Source of the DNA: an uncultured Clostridia bacterium
GTDB lineage: Bacteria > Bacillota > Clostridia > TANB77 > CAG-508
Direction of reading: 5' to 3'
DNA length: 45,120 nt
Assembly (NCBI GenBank): GCA_948468225.1
Contig: CAOKHH010000005.1
Span: 62,062 to 107,181 of the forward strand
The notes beneath the pieces were generated by a model. The model did not search any database. It saw only the letters and a program-made list of their open reading frames with translations, and had not been told where the DNA came from. Position numbers and translations under genes: made by a program. Of this stretch, positions 25,231 to 33,770 are shown piece after piece; position 1 is the stretch's first letter, and each line of letters starts with the position of its first letter.

Positions 25231-27795
25231 TTACGCTGTAATCCATTTTACCAAATTTAAGTTAGCACTGTCAAGTAGCATTTCATGTTTTGGCATCACT
25301 CTAAATGTATAACCATAATCGCCACCAGTTACTAATTTTACTTTTGCTTCATAATTATATGTTTTTTCTTCTTCATTTGAGCTTGTAAGTGTCATTGGCA
25401 CTATTCCAATATTTTCTAATATTCCGTTTTCCATAACTTTTCCATAATATACTTGTGCTTCTATATTATCTGGTAATATATTTGGTAGCTTAACACTACA
25501 TACAACTTCAATTTCTTCTCTTGCATTTATTGTAATGTTATTAAAATTATTTATTTGCGTAATTTCTATATCGTTCCAATTTGAATACAACTCTTCTTTA
25601 AATTTATTATATTCTGTAACTTTCTCTAATGTGTTAAAGTAGTTGTTTGTTAAATCGCATAATGGCATATATAAGTTTTCTACATAATCTATAACCATTC
25701 TAGAAGTGCTATATCTTGCTCCTGTAGAAATTATTGAATTTTTCATTATTTCTACCCATTCGTCAGATATTCCTTTTTCATTTTTATTATAATATATTGG
25801 TATAATTTTGTTTTCTAACGTATTATATAAACTATCACTATCTGCTAAATCTTGTGACTCATAAGATTCATAGTCCGCATTTGTTCCAATAGCCCAACCA
25901 TTTTTTGTATTATAACCTTCAGCCCACCATCCATCTAGTATACTAAAGTTTATTACTCCATTTATTGAGGCCTTTTGTCCTGACGTTCCAGATGCTTCCA
26001 TTGGTCTTCTTGGATTATTTAACCATACATCTACACCAGATACTAAATATCTTGCAATATTCATATTGTAATTTTCTAATACAAATATTTTTCCTTTAAA
26101 TTGTGGCATCATTGAAATTTCATTTATATATTTTATTAAGTCTTGTCCTTCTTTATCTGCTGGATGTGCTTTCCCTGCAAATATTATTTGAACTGGTCTT
26201 GATTCATCATTTAGTATTTGTGTTATTCTTTCTAAATCTTTAAATATCAAAGTTGCTCTTTTGTATGTTGCAAATCTTCTTGCAAATCCTATTGTTAGTG
26301 CATTAGGATTTAATTTTGATGTTATTTCTTTTATTTGTTCATAGCTCATTCCATTGCGTTTTAATCTTTCTGTAATATTTTCTTTTACTAATTGTAATAA
26401 TCTTTCTTTTCTAAATTTATGCTCATTCCACAATTCTTGATTTGGTATATTTTCAATCTTTTTCCATGTATCTTGATTGTGTATTTCGTCTTGCCAATAT
26501 GGATCTAAATATTTGTTATATAAATCTTTTAAGTTATATGCCAACCATGAACATGTGTGAACTCCATTGGTTACATAAGTAATCGGAGATTCATTTGCAG
26601 CAATATTTGGCCATACATCTCCAAATAATTCTCTTGAAACTGCTCCATGTAGTTTGCTAACTCCATTTTTCTTTCCTGCAACTTTAAGTGCAAGGATTCC
26701 CATATTAAATTTGCTTTCTAACTCTTCTGTTGGTTTCATTCCAAGTTTTAAGAATTCTTCTCTTGATAATCCTAATTTTGGCCAAAAATCTTTAAAATAT
26801 CTTTCAACTAAATCTAATGGGAACATGTCGTTTCCTGCTGGAACTGGCGTATGTGTGGTAAATACTGTCTTTGCTGTTACCATTTCTTTTGCAATATTAA
26901 ATGATACTTGTTTTTCTTGCATTATATTTTTTATAACCTCTAACACTAAGAAAGATGAATGACCCTCATTCATATGATATATAGTTGGATTTAATCCTAA
27001 TACTTTTAGTAATTTCGCACCGGCCATACCAAGAACAATCTCTTGTCTTATTCTCATTTCTTGGTCTCCGCCATACAAACGTAAAGTAACATTTCTATAC
27101 TCTTCTCTATTTTTCTCTATATCTGAATCTAATAAATATAAATTTATTCTTCCAACATTTATTTTCCAAACTTTTAAATATATTTTGTCTTCTGGGAAAT
27201 CTACATCTATTACTAAATCTTGCCCATCTTCTGTTTTTACTGGTAATATTGGTAAATTAGATATATCTAAATTTTTATATTCTGATTCTTGATTTCCAAA
27301 TGCTCCTATTTTTTGCCAAAAGTAACCGTTTTTATATAGCAATCCAACAGCAACAAAAGGTAACCCTAAATCACTTGCAGATTTTAGGTGGTCACCTGAT
27401 AAAATTCCAAGTCCTCCTGAATATATTGGTAATATCTCATCTAAACCATATTCAGCTGAAAAATATGCTATTAAATTATTTTTACCATTTGGGTATTTTT
27501 TATTATACCAAGTATTTTTACTATTTATATAACTTTCAAAATTTTCAACTACTCTATCATATTCTTTTAAAAATTCCGAATAATTTGATACACTCTCTAA
27601 TTTTGATTGATCTACACATTTTAAGAATTTTACAGGATTTTTTTCGCATCTTTCCCATAAATCAATATCAATTGTTTTGAACAATTTTAAAAAGTCAGTA
27701 TTCCATGCCCACCATACATTATTCGCGATTTCAGATAATTTTTTAATTCTTTCTGGTAATTGTGGATTTACTGTTATTTTGTTGAATACAAACAT
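25231..27795 (-). CDS. glgP: Alpha-glucan phosphorylase
   Basis: Releases glucose-1-phosphate from alpha-1,4-glucans using pyridoxal phosphate. The 854-residue protein is of the TIGR02094 type, with an N-terminal DUF3417 domain (RIKKLSEIANNVWWAWNTD), then SAEYGLDEILPIYSGGLGIL and the cofactor-lysine region MEASGTSGQKASINGV. The start follows AAGGAGG. No in-frame CGG; the six CGG trinucleotides I found straddle codons. Confidence 0.95.
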   Translation of the reverse strand: MFVFNKITVNPQLPERIKKLSEIANNVWWAWNTDFLKLFKTIDIDLWERCEKNPVKFLKCVDQSKLESVSNYSEFLKEYDRVVENFESYINSKNTWYNKKYPNGKNNLIAYFSAEYGLDEILPIYSGGLGILSGDHLKSASDLGLPFVAVGLLYKNGYFWQKIGAFGNQESEYKNLDISNLPILPVKTEDGQDLVIDVDFPEDKIYLKVWKINVGRINLYLLDSDIEKNREEYRNVTLRLYGGDQEMRIRQEIVLGMAGAKLLKVLGLNPTIYHMNEGHSSFLVLEVIKNIMQEKQVSFNIAKEMVTAKTVFTTHTPVPAGNDMFPLDLVERYFKDFWPKLGLSREEFLKLGMKPTEELESKFNMGILALKVAGKKNGVSKLHGAVSRELFGDVWPNIAANESPITYVTNGVHTCSWLAYNLKDLYNKYLDPYWQDEIHNQDTWKKIENIPNQELWNEHKFRKERLLQLVKENITERLKRNGMSYEQIKEITSKLNPNALTIGFARRFATYKRATLIFKDLERITQILNDESRPVQIIFAGKAHPADKEGQDLIKYINEISMMPQFKGKIFVLENYNMNIARYLVSGVDVWLNNPRRPMEASGTSGQKASINGVINFSILDGWWAEGYNTKNGWAIGTNADYESYESQDLADSDSLYNTLENKIIPIYYNKNEKGISDEWVEIMKNSIISTGARYSTSRMVIDYVENLYMPLCDLTNNYFNTLEKVTEYNKFKEELYSNWNDIEITQINNFNNITINAREEIEVVCSVKLPNILPDNIEAQVYYGKVMENGILENIGIVPMTLTSSNEEEKTYNYEAKVKLVTGGDYGYTFRVMPKHEMLLDSANLNLVKWITA

Positions 27796-27934
27796 TTTTA
27801 ATTCCTCCTTAGTACATTTTCAAATTTTTTCTTATGTTTATTTTGCAAAGGGAAATCGACAAAAATCCCCTATAGAAACATACTATAATTATCTATTAAA
27901 AAGTTGTATTTGTCAATTGAAATTTACCATAATT

Positions 27935-27963
27935 TTGATTTTTTAGATAATATATGCTATAAT
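27935..27963 (+). promoter_or_regulatory. Promoter of the 28003 gene
   Basis: TTGATT, 17-bp spacer, TATAAT with an extended -10 (TGC just before it). Confidence 0.65.
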
Positions 27964-28002
27964 ATAAATATATGTTTTTTTAGGAAGGATTAGTGATTAG
28001 AT

Positions 28003-28422
28003 ATGAATAATGAAATTGATATAAAATTTGATATTATAATTGAATGTGCAAATAGAATTTTAAATTTTGAAAATGATTTAAAAGTAGCAAAAACAGATTC
28101 AGAAAAAGAACATTTAACCTTTTTTATTGAGGAACAAAAAAAGTTAATTAAAGAATACACTAATACTTCTCCTGAAGATATTGTATCATATGTAGCAGGA
28201 TTAAACGCTCTAAAGAGAGTAGTAGAAGATGAAAAAGATCCTGAAAAAAAATCAGAAGAAAAATTACGTTTAGCTACTTTAACAAATGAGTTAAAATCAG
28301 AAGTTTGTAAATCAATTTCTAAAGAAAGTAATTTTAGAAATAGTCAAAAATATGACATTGATTTTTCCGTTGCATCAAAAGAAGAAGATACGGTCTCTGA
28401 TGTAAAGCCTAAGGAAAGATAA
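28003..28422 (+). CDS. Hypothetical helical protein
   Basis: A 139-residue, highly charged, probably all-helical soluble protein (FENDLKVAKTDSEKEHLTFF, DEKDPEKKSEEKLRLATL). I recognise no family. It is supported by a promoter, a GGAAGG site before the ATG, codon use like its neighbours and a strong terminator just downstream. It is transcribed alone and points towards the tmRNA gene. Confidence 0.7.
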   Translation: MNNEIDIKFDIIIECANRILNFENDLKVAKTDSEKEHLTFFIEEQKKLIKEYTNTSPEDIVSYVAGLNALKRVVEDEKDPEKKSEEKLRLATLTNELKSEVCKSISKESNFRNSQKYDIDFSVASKEEDTVSDVKPKER

Positions 28423-28436
28423 AATAGCAAAAATAT

Positions 28437-28470
28437 AAAAGCTGTAATCAATATTGGTTACAGCTTTTTT
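28437..28470 (+). terminator. Intrinsic terminator
   Basis: AAAAGCTGTAA pairs with TTACAGCTTTT, followed by more T; just after the stop of the 28003 gene. Confidence 0.85.
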
Positions 28471-28494
28471 GTTGCTTTTATGAATAGGAACAAA

Positions 28495-28520
28495 CGGGCG
28501 GACACAGAGCCCGCCCCTAC
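28495..28520 (-). repeat. REP-like palindrome with GTAG foot
   Basis: CGGGCGGACACAGAGCCCGC then CCCTAC on the plus strand. First of a head-to-head pair. Confidence 0.75.
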
Positions 28521-28542
28521 AAGATTTGCAATATGTTTTTTT

Positions 28543-28565
28543 GTAGGGGCGATTTTAATCGCCCG
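28543..28565 (+). repeat. REP-like palindrome with GTAG foot, opposite orientation
   Basis: GTAGGGGCGATTTTAATCGC then CCG. It has the same stem as the copy at 231-253 and the opposite orientation to its neighbour 23 bases away, a pair layout typical of REP clusters. Confidence 0.75.
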
Positions 28566-28624
28566 AATTATACAATATATCAATGAAAAAATCAAACTTT
28601 TCACTGCGACGTTAGTCTCACATT

Positions 28625-28979
28625 TGGTGGAGATGAGGAGAGTCGAACTCCTGTCCAAATACTTTTCCATATTAACTTCTACGAGTATAGTTTATTCTTT
28701 GCATTCCCTCAAATTATCGTTAATAAACAAACTATAATTTTCAGTATCCTTTAAATTACCCCCTACTTTCAAGGAAAAAGTAGCTTCGTTTCCCACTAAT
28801 TTGACACCTTATTTGTAACTGTGGGGCTTTACAATAAGATGACGCCGCACCTAGGCAGCGTAAGCTAATTCTTCGTTATTAGCGTTTACTTATTTTCTTA
28901 CATTTTTTAGGTGGCCAAGCAAGATTCCACCACTCGCCATCAATACTTCTAAATATCTGTCGAAACCAAATACATCCCC
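28625..28979 (-). ncRNA. ssrA: tmRNA
   Basis: Rescues stalled ribosomes by trans-translation. The 5' end GGGGATGTATTTGGTTTCGA and the 3' end GAGTTCGACTCTCCTCATCT-CCACCA form the tRNA-like domain; GGGGATG pairs with CATCTCC, and CCA is encoded. The tag frame starts after GTAA at 28883 and runs to TAG at 28851: GCT AAT AAC GAA GAA TTA GCT TAC GCT GCC TAG, giving the tag A-N-N-E-E-L-A-Y-A-A. A promoter lies directly upstream. It is of special interest here because CGG codons may stall ribosomes. Confidence 0.95.
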
Positions 28980-28991
28980 ATATACTTTTAT

Positions 28992-29020
28992 ATTATACTA
29001 TATTTATGATTATATTACAA
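28992..29020 (-). promoter_or_regulatory. Promoter of tmRNA
   Basis: On the minus strand TTGTAA, 17-bp spacer, TATAAT, 12 bases before the mature 5' end. Confidence 0.65.
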
Positions 29021-29048
29021 TAATACAAATGCAAATTTTGTATTCATA

Positions 29049-29078
29049 TTGACAAAAACAAAAAAGGTATTGTATAAT
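29049..29078 (+). promoter_or_regulatory. Promoter of the putative antitoxin RNA
   Basis: TTGACA, 18-bp spacer, TATAAT: close to consensus and among the strongest in the window, yet no reading frame follows it. Confidence 0.75.
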
Positions 29079-29084
29079 AAGTAT

Positions 29085-29168
29085 AGAAAATGAGAGCCAC
29101 AAAATGTGTGCTACCAAAAAAATATTGGAAAACACCACAAAGCTTGGCAGAGCATATGTGGTGCTTTT
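29085..29168 (+). ncRNA. Putative antisense antitoxin RNA
   Basis: A predicted RNA of about 80 bases from the promoter at 29049. It begins ATAGAAAATGAGAGCCAC, contains GTGTGCTACCA, and ends in the hairpin CACCACA/TGTGGTG (29133-29163) followed by CTTTTATTA, right at the stop codon of the toxin gene on the other strand. The hairpin also works in the other direction, so both convergent RNAs can end there. The first 36 bases are nearly the same as the leader of the toxin mRNA. It has no coding capacity. The layout resembles Fst-type type I toxin-antitoxin loci; function is inferred. Confidence 0.6.
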
Positions 29169-29169
29169 A

Positions 29170-29283
29170 TTATTTGCTCAAAATTACTACTATTGCAATA
29201 ATCAAGGCAAATGCTATAATAGATATTCCTACTAATCCGTAAAAAAGTAAGTGTATTATCATTAGTGTAGTTTGTTCTACCAT
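29170..29283 (-). CDS. Small hydrophobic peptide, probable type I toxin
   Basis: A 37-residue peptide beginning MVEQTTLMIIHLLFYG and continuing with a membrane helix ISIIAFALIIAIVVI and a short L-S-K tail. GGAGG lies 9 bases before the ATG. The mRNA leader can form a CACAGT/ACTGTG hairpin flanked by ACCAC and GTGGT, which would cover the ribosome binding site. A strong promoter lies at 29369-29397 and a convergent small RNA from the opposite strand meets its 3' end. These are the marks of type I toxins (Fst, TxpA and similar). I recognise no exact family. Confidence 0.65.
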   Translation of the reverse strand: MVEQTTLMIIHLLFYGLVGISIIAFALIIAIVVILSK

Positions 29284-29368
29284 ATAGCACCACCTCCATT
29301 CTCACAGTAAAACTGTGTATGTAAAGTGGTAGCACTCACATTGCTTTTTCCCATTTTCTATGTAATAC

Positions 29369-29397
29369 ACTATACTATTTGTTTTACAAAAAGTCAA
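29369..29397 (-). promoter_or_regulatory. Promoter of the putative toxin
   Basis: On the minus strand TTGACT, 17-bp spacer, TATAGT, about 85 bases before the ATG, leaving a structured leader. Confidence 0.75.
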
Positions 29398-29440
29398 GTA
29401 TTGATTCCGAAAATTTACAATTATTTTTGTGTTATATAAA

Positions 29441-29473
29441 CAAAAAACAACTCTAAAATAGAGTTGCCTTTTG
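29441..29473 (-). terminator. Terminator of the eno transcript
   Basis: CAACTCT, loop AAAAT, AGAGTTG, with CAAAAGG and TTTTTTG flanks. It lies after the small ORF downstream of eno. Confidence 0.75.
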
Positions 29474-29501
29474 TTTTCATCGTATGCTTGTTTTTTAGGA
29501 A

Positions 29502-29666
29502 TTAAAAGTCATATTTGCTTAATTCTGCCTTTCTGATATCTTCTGCCATTTGTCTGTACTTTGGATTCAGTGAATCTCTCATCTTGCGAAACTGCATCAC
29601 ATCATGTCGTAACAAAGCTTCCATAGCTTTCCGAAGATGTTCATCAAAATCACTATCTTTTTTTAC
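29502..29666 (-). CDS. Doubtful small ORF after eno
   Basis: An open frame that overlaps the eno stop by a few bases and runs to TAA at 29502. It reads [20 protein letters not shown], then [20 protein letters not shown] and [14 protein letters not shown]. It lacks a standard start before an internal ATG, and has no clear ribosome binding site. It uses CGG, CGA and CGC for arginine, unlike its neighbours. It shares the eno terminator. It may be a remnant of a transferred gene or a real small protein with an unusual start (ATT). Confidence 0.35.
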   Translation of the reverse strand, partial: VKKDSDFDEHLRKAMEALLRHDVMQFRKMRDSLNPKYRQMAEDIRKAELSKYDF

Positions 29667-30925
29667 AATAACTCTTGTTCTATATTAAGTAGCCTATTAT
29701 ACTTTGCAACCCTATCTGTTCTACATGGTGCTCCTGTTTTTATTTGTCCCGCATTTATTGCAACTGCTAAATCTGCTATTGTAGTGTCTTCTGTTTCTCC
29801 TGAGCGATGTGATATTATTGTTTTGTAGCCATTTTTCTTAGCAAGCTCTATTGTATCTAAAGTTTCTGTTAGTGTTCCTATTTGATTTGGCTTTACTAAT
29901 ATTGCATTTGCTATCTTTTTTTGTATTCCTTTGCTTAGCCTCTCAGAATTTGTTACAAATAGGTCATCTCCGACTAATTGTATTTTATTTTCTAACTTTC
30001 GAGTTAATAATTCCCATGCTTCCCAATCTTCTTCTGCAAGTCCATCCTCAATAGAAATAATAGGGTATTTATTAACTAGCTCCTCCAAATATTCTATCAT
30101 TTCTTCTTTTGTTTTTAATACATCTGTTTTCCAAAAATAATACCCATCTTTTCCTATTTTTTTTGCTTCTTCATACATTTCGGTACTTGCAACATCTAGT
30201 GCAATACATACATCTTCTTTTGGCTTATAACCAGCTTTGCTAATTGCTTCTATTATGCATTCTATTGCTTCTTCCTCACTTTTTAAGTTTGGTGCAAACC
30301 CTCCTTCATCTCCAACTGCCACGGAATAGCCTTTTTCTTTTAATACTTTTTTTAATATATGATATACTTCTACCCCAATTTTTAGTCTTTCAGAAAACGT
30401 TTTATCTCCAATCGGCATTATCATAAATTCTTGAATATTTATATTATTGTCAGAATGCTTTCCTCCATTTAAAATATTCATCATAGGTATAGGCAATTCA
30501 TTCGCATTTATTCCGCCTATATAATTATATAGGCTTAGCCCCAAAGAATTTGCAGCTGCTCTTGCTACTGCTATAGATACTGCAAGTGTTGCATTCGCTC
30601 CTAAATTACCTTTATTATGTGTTCCATCTAACTCAACTAGTGCTTTATCTATTTTTCTTTGCTCATATATGTTCATTCCAACTAATTTTTCTGCAATTTT
30701 TGTATTTACATTATTCACTGCTTTTGTTACGCCTTTTCCCATAAATTCTTGTGCATTATCTCTTAGTTCTACCGCTTCAAAACTTCCTGTTGATGCTCCT
30801 GATGGCACCATTGAAATCCCAGAAAATCCACCTTCTGTTATTACTTCCACTTGTACCGTTGGATTTCCTCTCGAGTCTATAACCTGCAATGCTTTTACGT
30901 TTTCAATACCTAAAAATTCTTTCAT
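29663..30925 (-). CDS. eno: Enolase
   Basis: Converts 2-phosphoglycerate to PEP. The 420-residue protein has [24 protein letters not shown] substrate and metal motifs ([18 protein letters not shown]), [32 protein letters not shown] and [14 protein letters not shown]. The ATG follows GAGGAG. With pgi, pyk and ppdK in the same window, much of lower glycolysis is present. No in-frame CGG; its CGG trinucleotides straddle codons. Confidence 0.97.
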   Translation of the reverse strand: MKEFLGIENVKALQVIDSRGNPTVQVEVITEGGFSGISMVPSGASTGSFEAVELRDNAQEFMGKGVTKAVNNVNTKIAEKLVGMNIYEQRKIDKALVELDGTHNKGNLGANATLAVSIAVARAAANSLGLSLYNYIGGINANELPIPMMNILNGGKHSDNNINIQEFMIMPIGDKTFSERLKIGVEVYHILKKVLKEKGYSVAVGDEGGFAPNLKSEEEAIECIIEAISKAGYKPKEDVCIALDVASTEMYEEAKKIGKDGYYFWKTDVLKTKEEMIEYLEELVNKYPIISIEDGLAEEDWEAWELLTRKLENKIQLVGDDLFVTNSERLSKGIQKKIANAILVKPNQIGTLTETLDTIELAKKNGYKTIISHRSGETEDTTIADLAVAINAGQIKTGAPCRTDRVAKYNRLLNIEQELL

Positions 30926-30964
30926 AATAAATTTCTCCTCTCTTTAGATAGTTCTTCGAAGTTT

Positions 30965-30991
30965 CGGAACGACGAGGGCGTCGTTCCCTAC
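30965..30991 (-). repeat. REP-like palindrome with GTAG foot
   Basis: CGGAACGACGAGGGCGTCGT then TCCCTAC on the plus strand; GGAACGACG pairs with CGTCGTTCC. It lies upstream of eno. Confidence 0.75.
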
Positions 30992-31040
30992 ATATTTAAT
31001 TATATTATTTTCAAATATTAGTTTATTATACAATATTTCT

Positions 31041-31065
31041 GGGCAGACACAGGGCCTGCCCCTAC
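31041..31065 (-). repeat. REP-like palindrome with GTAG foot
   Basis: Identical to the copy at 886-910; directly before the lysC terminator. Confidence 0.75.
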
Positions 31066-31068
31066 AAA

Positions 31069-31098
31069 AAAAATTGGCGTATAAATACGCCAATTTTT
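31069..31098 (-). terminator. Terminator of lysC
   Basis: AAAAATTGGCGTAT and ATACGCCAATTTTT form a near-perfect hairpin 13 bases after the lysC stop. Confidence 0.85.
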
Positions 31099-31110
31099 AC
31101 AATATATTTA

Positions 31111-32316
31111 TCAATAGAATTTATCGTGAATTGCTTTTAAAGCTAGGTTTGCTTCTTTTTTATTTACTAAAACAGATATTTTTATTTCAGATGTACTAAC
31201 CATATGCATATTTATATTGTTTTCATATAATGCCTCAAATACTTTTGCTGCAACTCCCGGATTATTAACTATTCCAACTCCTACAATAGAGATTTTTGAT
31301 AATTTATCACAAGATATTATTTCTTTTGCTCCTAGTTCTATTAAGTTTTCATTTAAAATTTTTAATACTTTTTTTGTTTCTGTATTTTTTACAGTAAAAG
31401 ATATATTTTTTACTGTGTGCTCACCAGCAGATTGAACTATCGTATCCACATTTATTTTATTATCTGAAAGTAGCTTGAAGACTTTATAAGTTCTTCCTAT
31501 TTTATTTTCTAATCCTATTAGTGTTATTCTTGTTATATTATCATCTTTTGCAACCCCTGTTATATATAAAGATTCTAAATCTTTATGATTTAAAACTCTT
31601 GTACCTATGGAATTATTTTCAAACGTTGATTTTACATTTATTGGTACTTCATAATTTTTTCCAATTTCAACACATCTATTGTGTAAAACTTTCGCTCCCA
31701 AACTTGCTAGTTCTAGCATTTCATCATAAGTTATTGAATCTAATTTCTTTACATTTTCTATAATTCTTGGATCTGATGAATACACGCCATCTACATCTGT
31801 ATATATATCACATCTATCCGCTTTTAATGCTGCTGCTAATGCTACTGCAGTTGTATCTGACCCACCTCTTCCAAGTGTAGTTATATCTCCTATTTCATTT
31901 ACTCCTTGAAATCCAGCAACTATAACTATATTGCCCATTTCTAGCTGTTTGTTTATTTTTTCTGTTTCTATATACTTTATTCTTGCTCCTCCATATACAC
32001 TATCTGTTATTATTGGTAATTGCCATCCTGTATATGAAATCGCATTATAACCTTTTTCTTTTAGGCACATAGCCAATTTTGATATTGTTATTTGTTCTCC
32101 AACAGATACTAAACAATCATGTTCTCTTGGATTTGGATTTTCTGTTATTTCTTTTTCCTCTGTAATTAGCCTGTCTGTTGTTTTTCCTTGTGCTGAAACT
32201 ACTACTACTACTTTTTTTCCTTCATTATATTCTTTTATTATATGTTTACATATGTTATATAATTTTTCTGTATCTGCAACTGAACTACCACCAAATTTTT
32301 GTACAATTATACCCAT
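31111..32316 (-). CDS. lysC: Aspartate kinase
   Basis: Phosphorylates aspartate in the lysine, threonine and diaminopimelate pathway. The start is the ATG before GIIVQKFGGSSVADTEKLYN, 9 bases after GAGGTG; a GTG four codons upstream overlaps that site. The 401-residue protein has the kinase domain (FQGVNEIGDITTLGRGGSDT) and two C-terminal ACT domains, the feedback-regulated form. It is followed by its own terminator. Confidence 0.95.
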   Translation of the reverse strand: MGIIVQKFGGSSVADTEKLYNICKHIIKEYNEGKKVVVVVSAQGKTTDRLITEEKEITENPNPREHDCLVSVGEQITISKLAMCLKEKGYNAISYTGWQLPIITDSVYGGARIKYIETEKINKQLEMGNIVIVAGFQGVNEIGDITTLGRGGSDTTAVALAAALKADRCDIYTDVDGVYSSDPRIIENVKKLDSITYDEMLELASLGAKVLHNRCVEIGKNYEVPINVKSTFENNSIGTRVLNHKDLESLYITGVAKDDNITRITLIGLENKIGRTYKVFKLLSDNKINVDTIVQSAGEHTVKNISFTVKNTETKKVLKILNENLIELGAKEIISCDKLSKISIVGVGIVNNPGVAAKVFEALYENNINMHMVSTSEIKISVLVNKKEANLALKAIHDKFY

Positions 32317-32410
32317 ATTTTTAAGCACCTCTTTTAAAATATATTTAACAAATTTTAATTTTAAAATTTGCCTTATTATATTTTATTTATAAGGTGCTTA
32401 TTTGGTGCTA

Positions 32411-33307
32411 TTATATTATTATATCTCTTTTTAATATATTTTTAGTTATAATTCCTGTTCCTATAAATTGATTTTGTGAATTGTAGATTCTTGTTATTTT
32501 TGGCGGGTCACCTAAGGCCGCGACCCCTACGATATCTGATGTATCCACCCTTATTCTTCCACCATTTAAAAATAAAGTTAATTTTTCTTCATCTAGTATA
32601 ATTTTTTCATTATATTTAAACAATTCTTCTATTGATATTATTTTTACATTTTCTTTATTTTCTTCCAAATCTTCTAAAGTATAAGAATTTTCTATATCAA
32701 ATTTATCTACTTTTGTTCTTTTTAGTTCCTTCATATATCCAACCGTGCCTATTTTTTTTGCTATATCTTCACAAAGTGAACGAATATATGTACCCTTAGA
32801 ACAATCTACTACAAATTCTATTTCCGAGTCTTTTATACTATTTAGGCTTATATCATATATTTCAATTTCTCTTTTTGGAACTTCTACAGCCTTACCATCT
32901 CTTGCATATTCATATAGTTTCTTTCCGTTAATTTTTATTGCAGAATATATTGGAGGAGTTTGGAATTGTTTGCCTATAAAGGTATTTAGTACTTGTTTTA
33001 TGTGGGTGCTAGTATGCGTCCCTATGAAATTCGAAATATTTTGTGTTTCTATAATATTTCCTTCTGAATCTCCTGTATCTCGCTTTTCTCCTAGTTTTAA
33101 TGTTGCAATATATTGCTTATTATGCTCTGTTAAATAATTTGATAATTTTGTTGCTTTACCTATTAGTATCGGCAAAACTCCTGTTGCATTCGGATCTAAT
33201 GTGCCTGTATGTCCAACTTTTTTTGTGTTGTATATTTTTCTTACTTTATTTACAATATCATGTGATGTATAACCTTTTGGTTTGTTTATGATTATTATTC
33301 CATCCAT
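32411..33307 (-). CDS. truB: tRNA pseudouridine-55 synthase, with a REP element inside the gene
   Basis: Makes pseudouridine 55 in the T arm of tRNAs. Motifs: GIIIINKPKGYTSHDIVNKV, VGHTGTLDPNATGVLPILIG (catalytic Asp in TGTLDP) and SKGTYIRSLCEDIA. Length is 298. Near the C-terminus, between RIRVDTSD and KITRIYNSQNQFIG, the residues IVGVAALGDPP are encoded by a complete GTAG-type palindrome in frame. The C-terminal PUA-like fold has a variable loop here, so the insertion is probably tolerated. The start follows AAAGGAA. Confidence 0.93.
   Translation of the reverse strand: MDGIIIINKPKGYTSHDIVNKVRKIYNTKKVGHTGTLDPNATGVLPILIGKATKLSNYLTEHNKQYIATLKLGEKRDTGDSEGNIIETQNISNFIGTHTSTHIKQVLNTFIGKQFQTPPIYSAIKINGKKLYEYARDGKAVEVPKREIEIYDISLNSIKDSEIEFVVDCSKGTYIRSLCEDIAKKIGTVGYMKELKRTKVDKFDIENSYTLEDLEENKENVKIISIEELFKYNEKIILDEEKLTLFLNGGRIRVDTSDIVGVAALGDPPKITRIYNSQNQFIGTGIITKNILKRDIII
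32504..32530 (-). repeat. REP-like palindrome inside the truB coding sequence
   Basis: The plus strand reads GGGTCACCTAAGGCCGCGAC then CCCTAC. On the coding strand GTAGGGGTCGCGGCCTTAGG is read I/V-G-V-A-A-L-G. It has the same GTAGGGG foot as the intergenic copies, in frame and without a stop. Confidence 0.75.
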
Positions 33308-33330
33308 ATTTATTTCCTTTCAATACAACA

Positions 33331-33359
33331 AAAAAACGGATTTTAGAATCCGTTTTTTG
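33331..33359 (-). terminator. Terminator after the DUF1292 gene
   Basis: AAAAAACGGATT and AATCCGTTTTTT form a perfect hairpin just after the stop; it closes the ireB-ruvX-DUF1292 unit. Confidence 0.85.
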
Positions 33360-33367
33360 TTAATATT

Positions 33368-33688
33368 TTAGTCTTCATCTACGAAATTAAATTCATCTTT
33401 GAATTTTTCCTTAAATATTTCAAATACTTTATTAAGTGTATCTTCATCATCAACACTTACATAAGATTCTTCTTCTTCGTTTTCTGTATCTTCAACTTTT
33501 AATATTACTACTTCTCCTTCAGCATCTTCATCTTCTTCTACTGGCAATAATACAACATATTCTTCCTCATCTAATTCAATTAAATCTAAGAATTCAAATT
33601 GTACTTCTTCTCCATTCTCATCATTTAATACAATTATATTATCTAATTCTTCCTCCATATTTTCTTGATTGTTTGTTTCATCACTCAT
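33368..33688 (-). CDS. DUF1292 domain protein (YrzB-like)
   Basis: A 106-residue, very acidic protein (DNIIVLNDENGEEVQFEFLD, EEYVVLLPVEEDEDAEGEVV) with the beta-strand pattern of DUF1292. In Firmicutes this gene regularly follows ireB and ruvX, as here. Function unknown. The start follows AAAGGAG. Confidence 0.85.
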   Translation of the reverse strand: MSDETNNQENMEEELDNIIVLNDENGEEVQFEFLDLIELDEEEYVVLLPVEEDEDAEGEVVILKVEDTENEEEESYVSVDDEDTLNKVFEIFKEKFKDEFNFVDED

Positions 33689-33770
33689 TTTATTTTTTCT
33701 CCTTTCACATATTTAATTTTTATTTAAAATTGTATTTTATACAATGTTAATATCTTGTTTTCTTTAATTA

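Noticed and set aside
29111..29335. 74-residue frame across the toxin-antitoxin locus
   Set aside because: It lacks a ribosome binding site and is out of frame with the well-supported 37-residue peptide.
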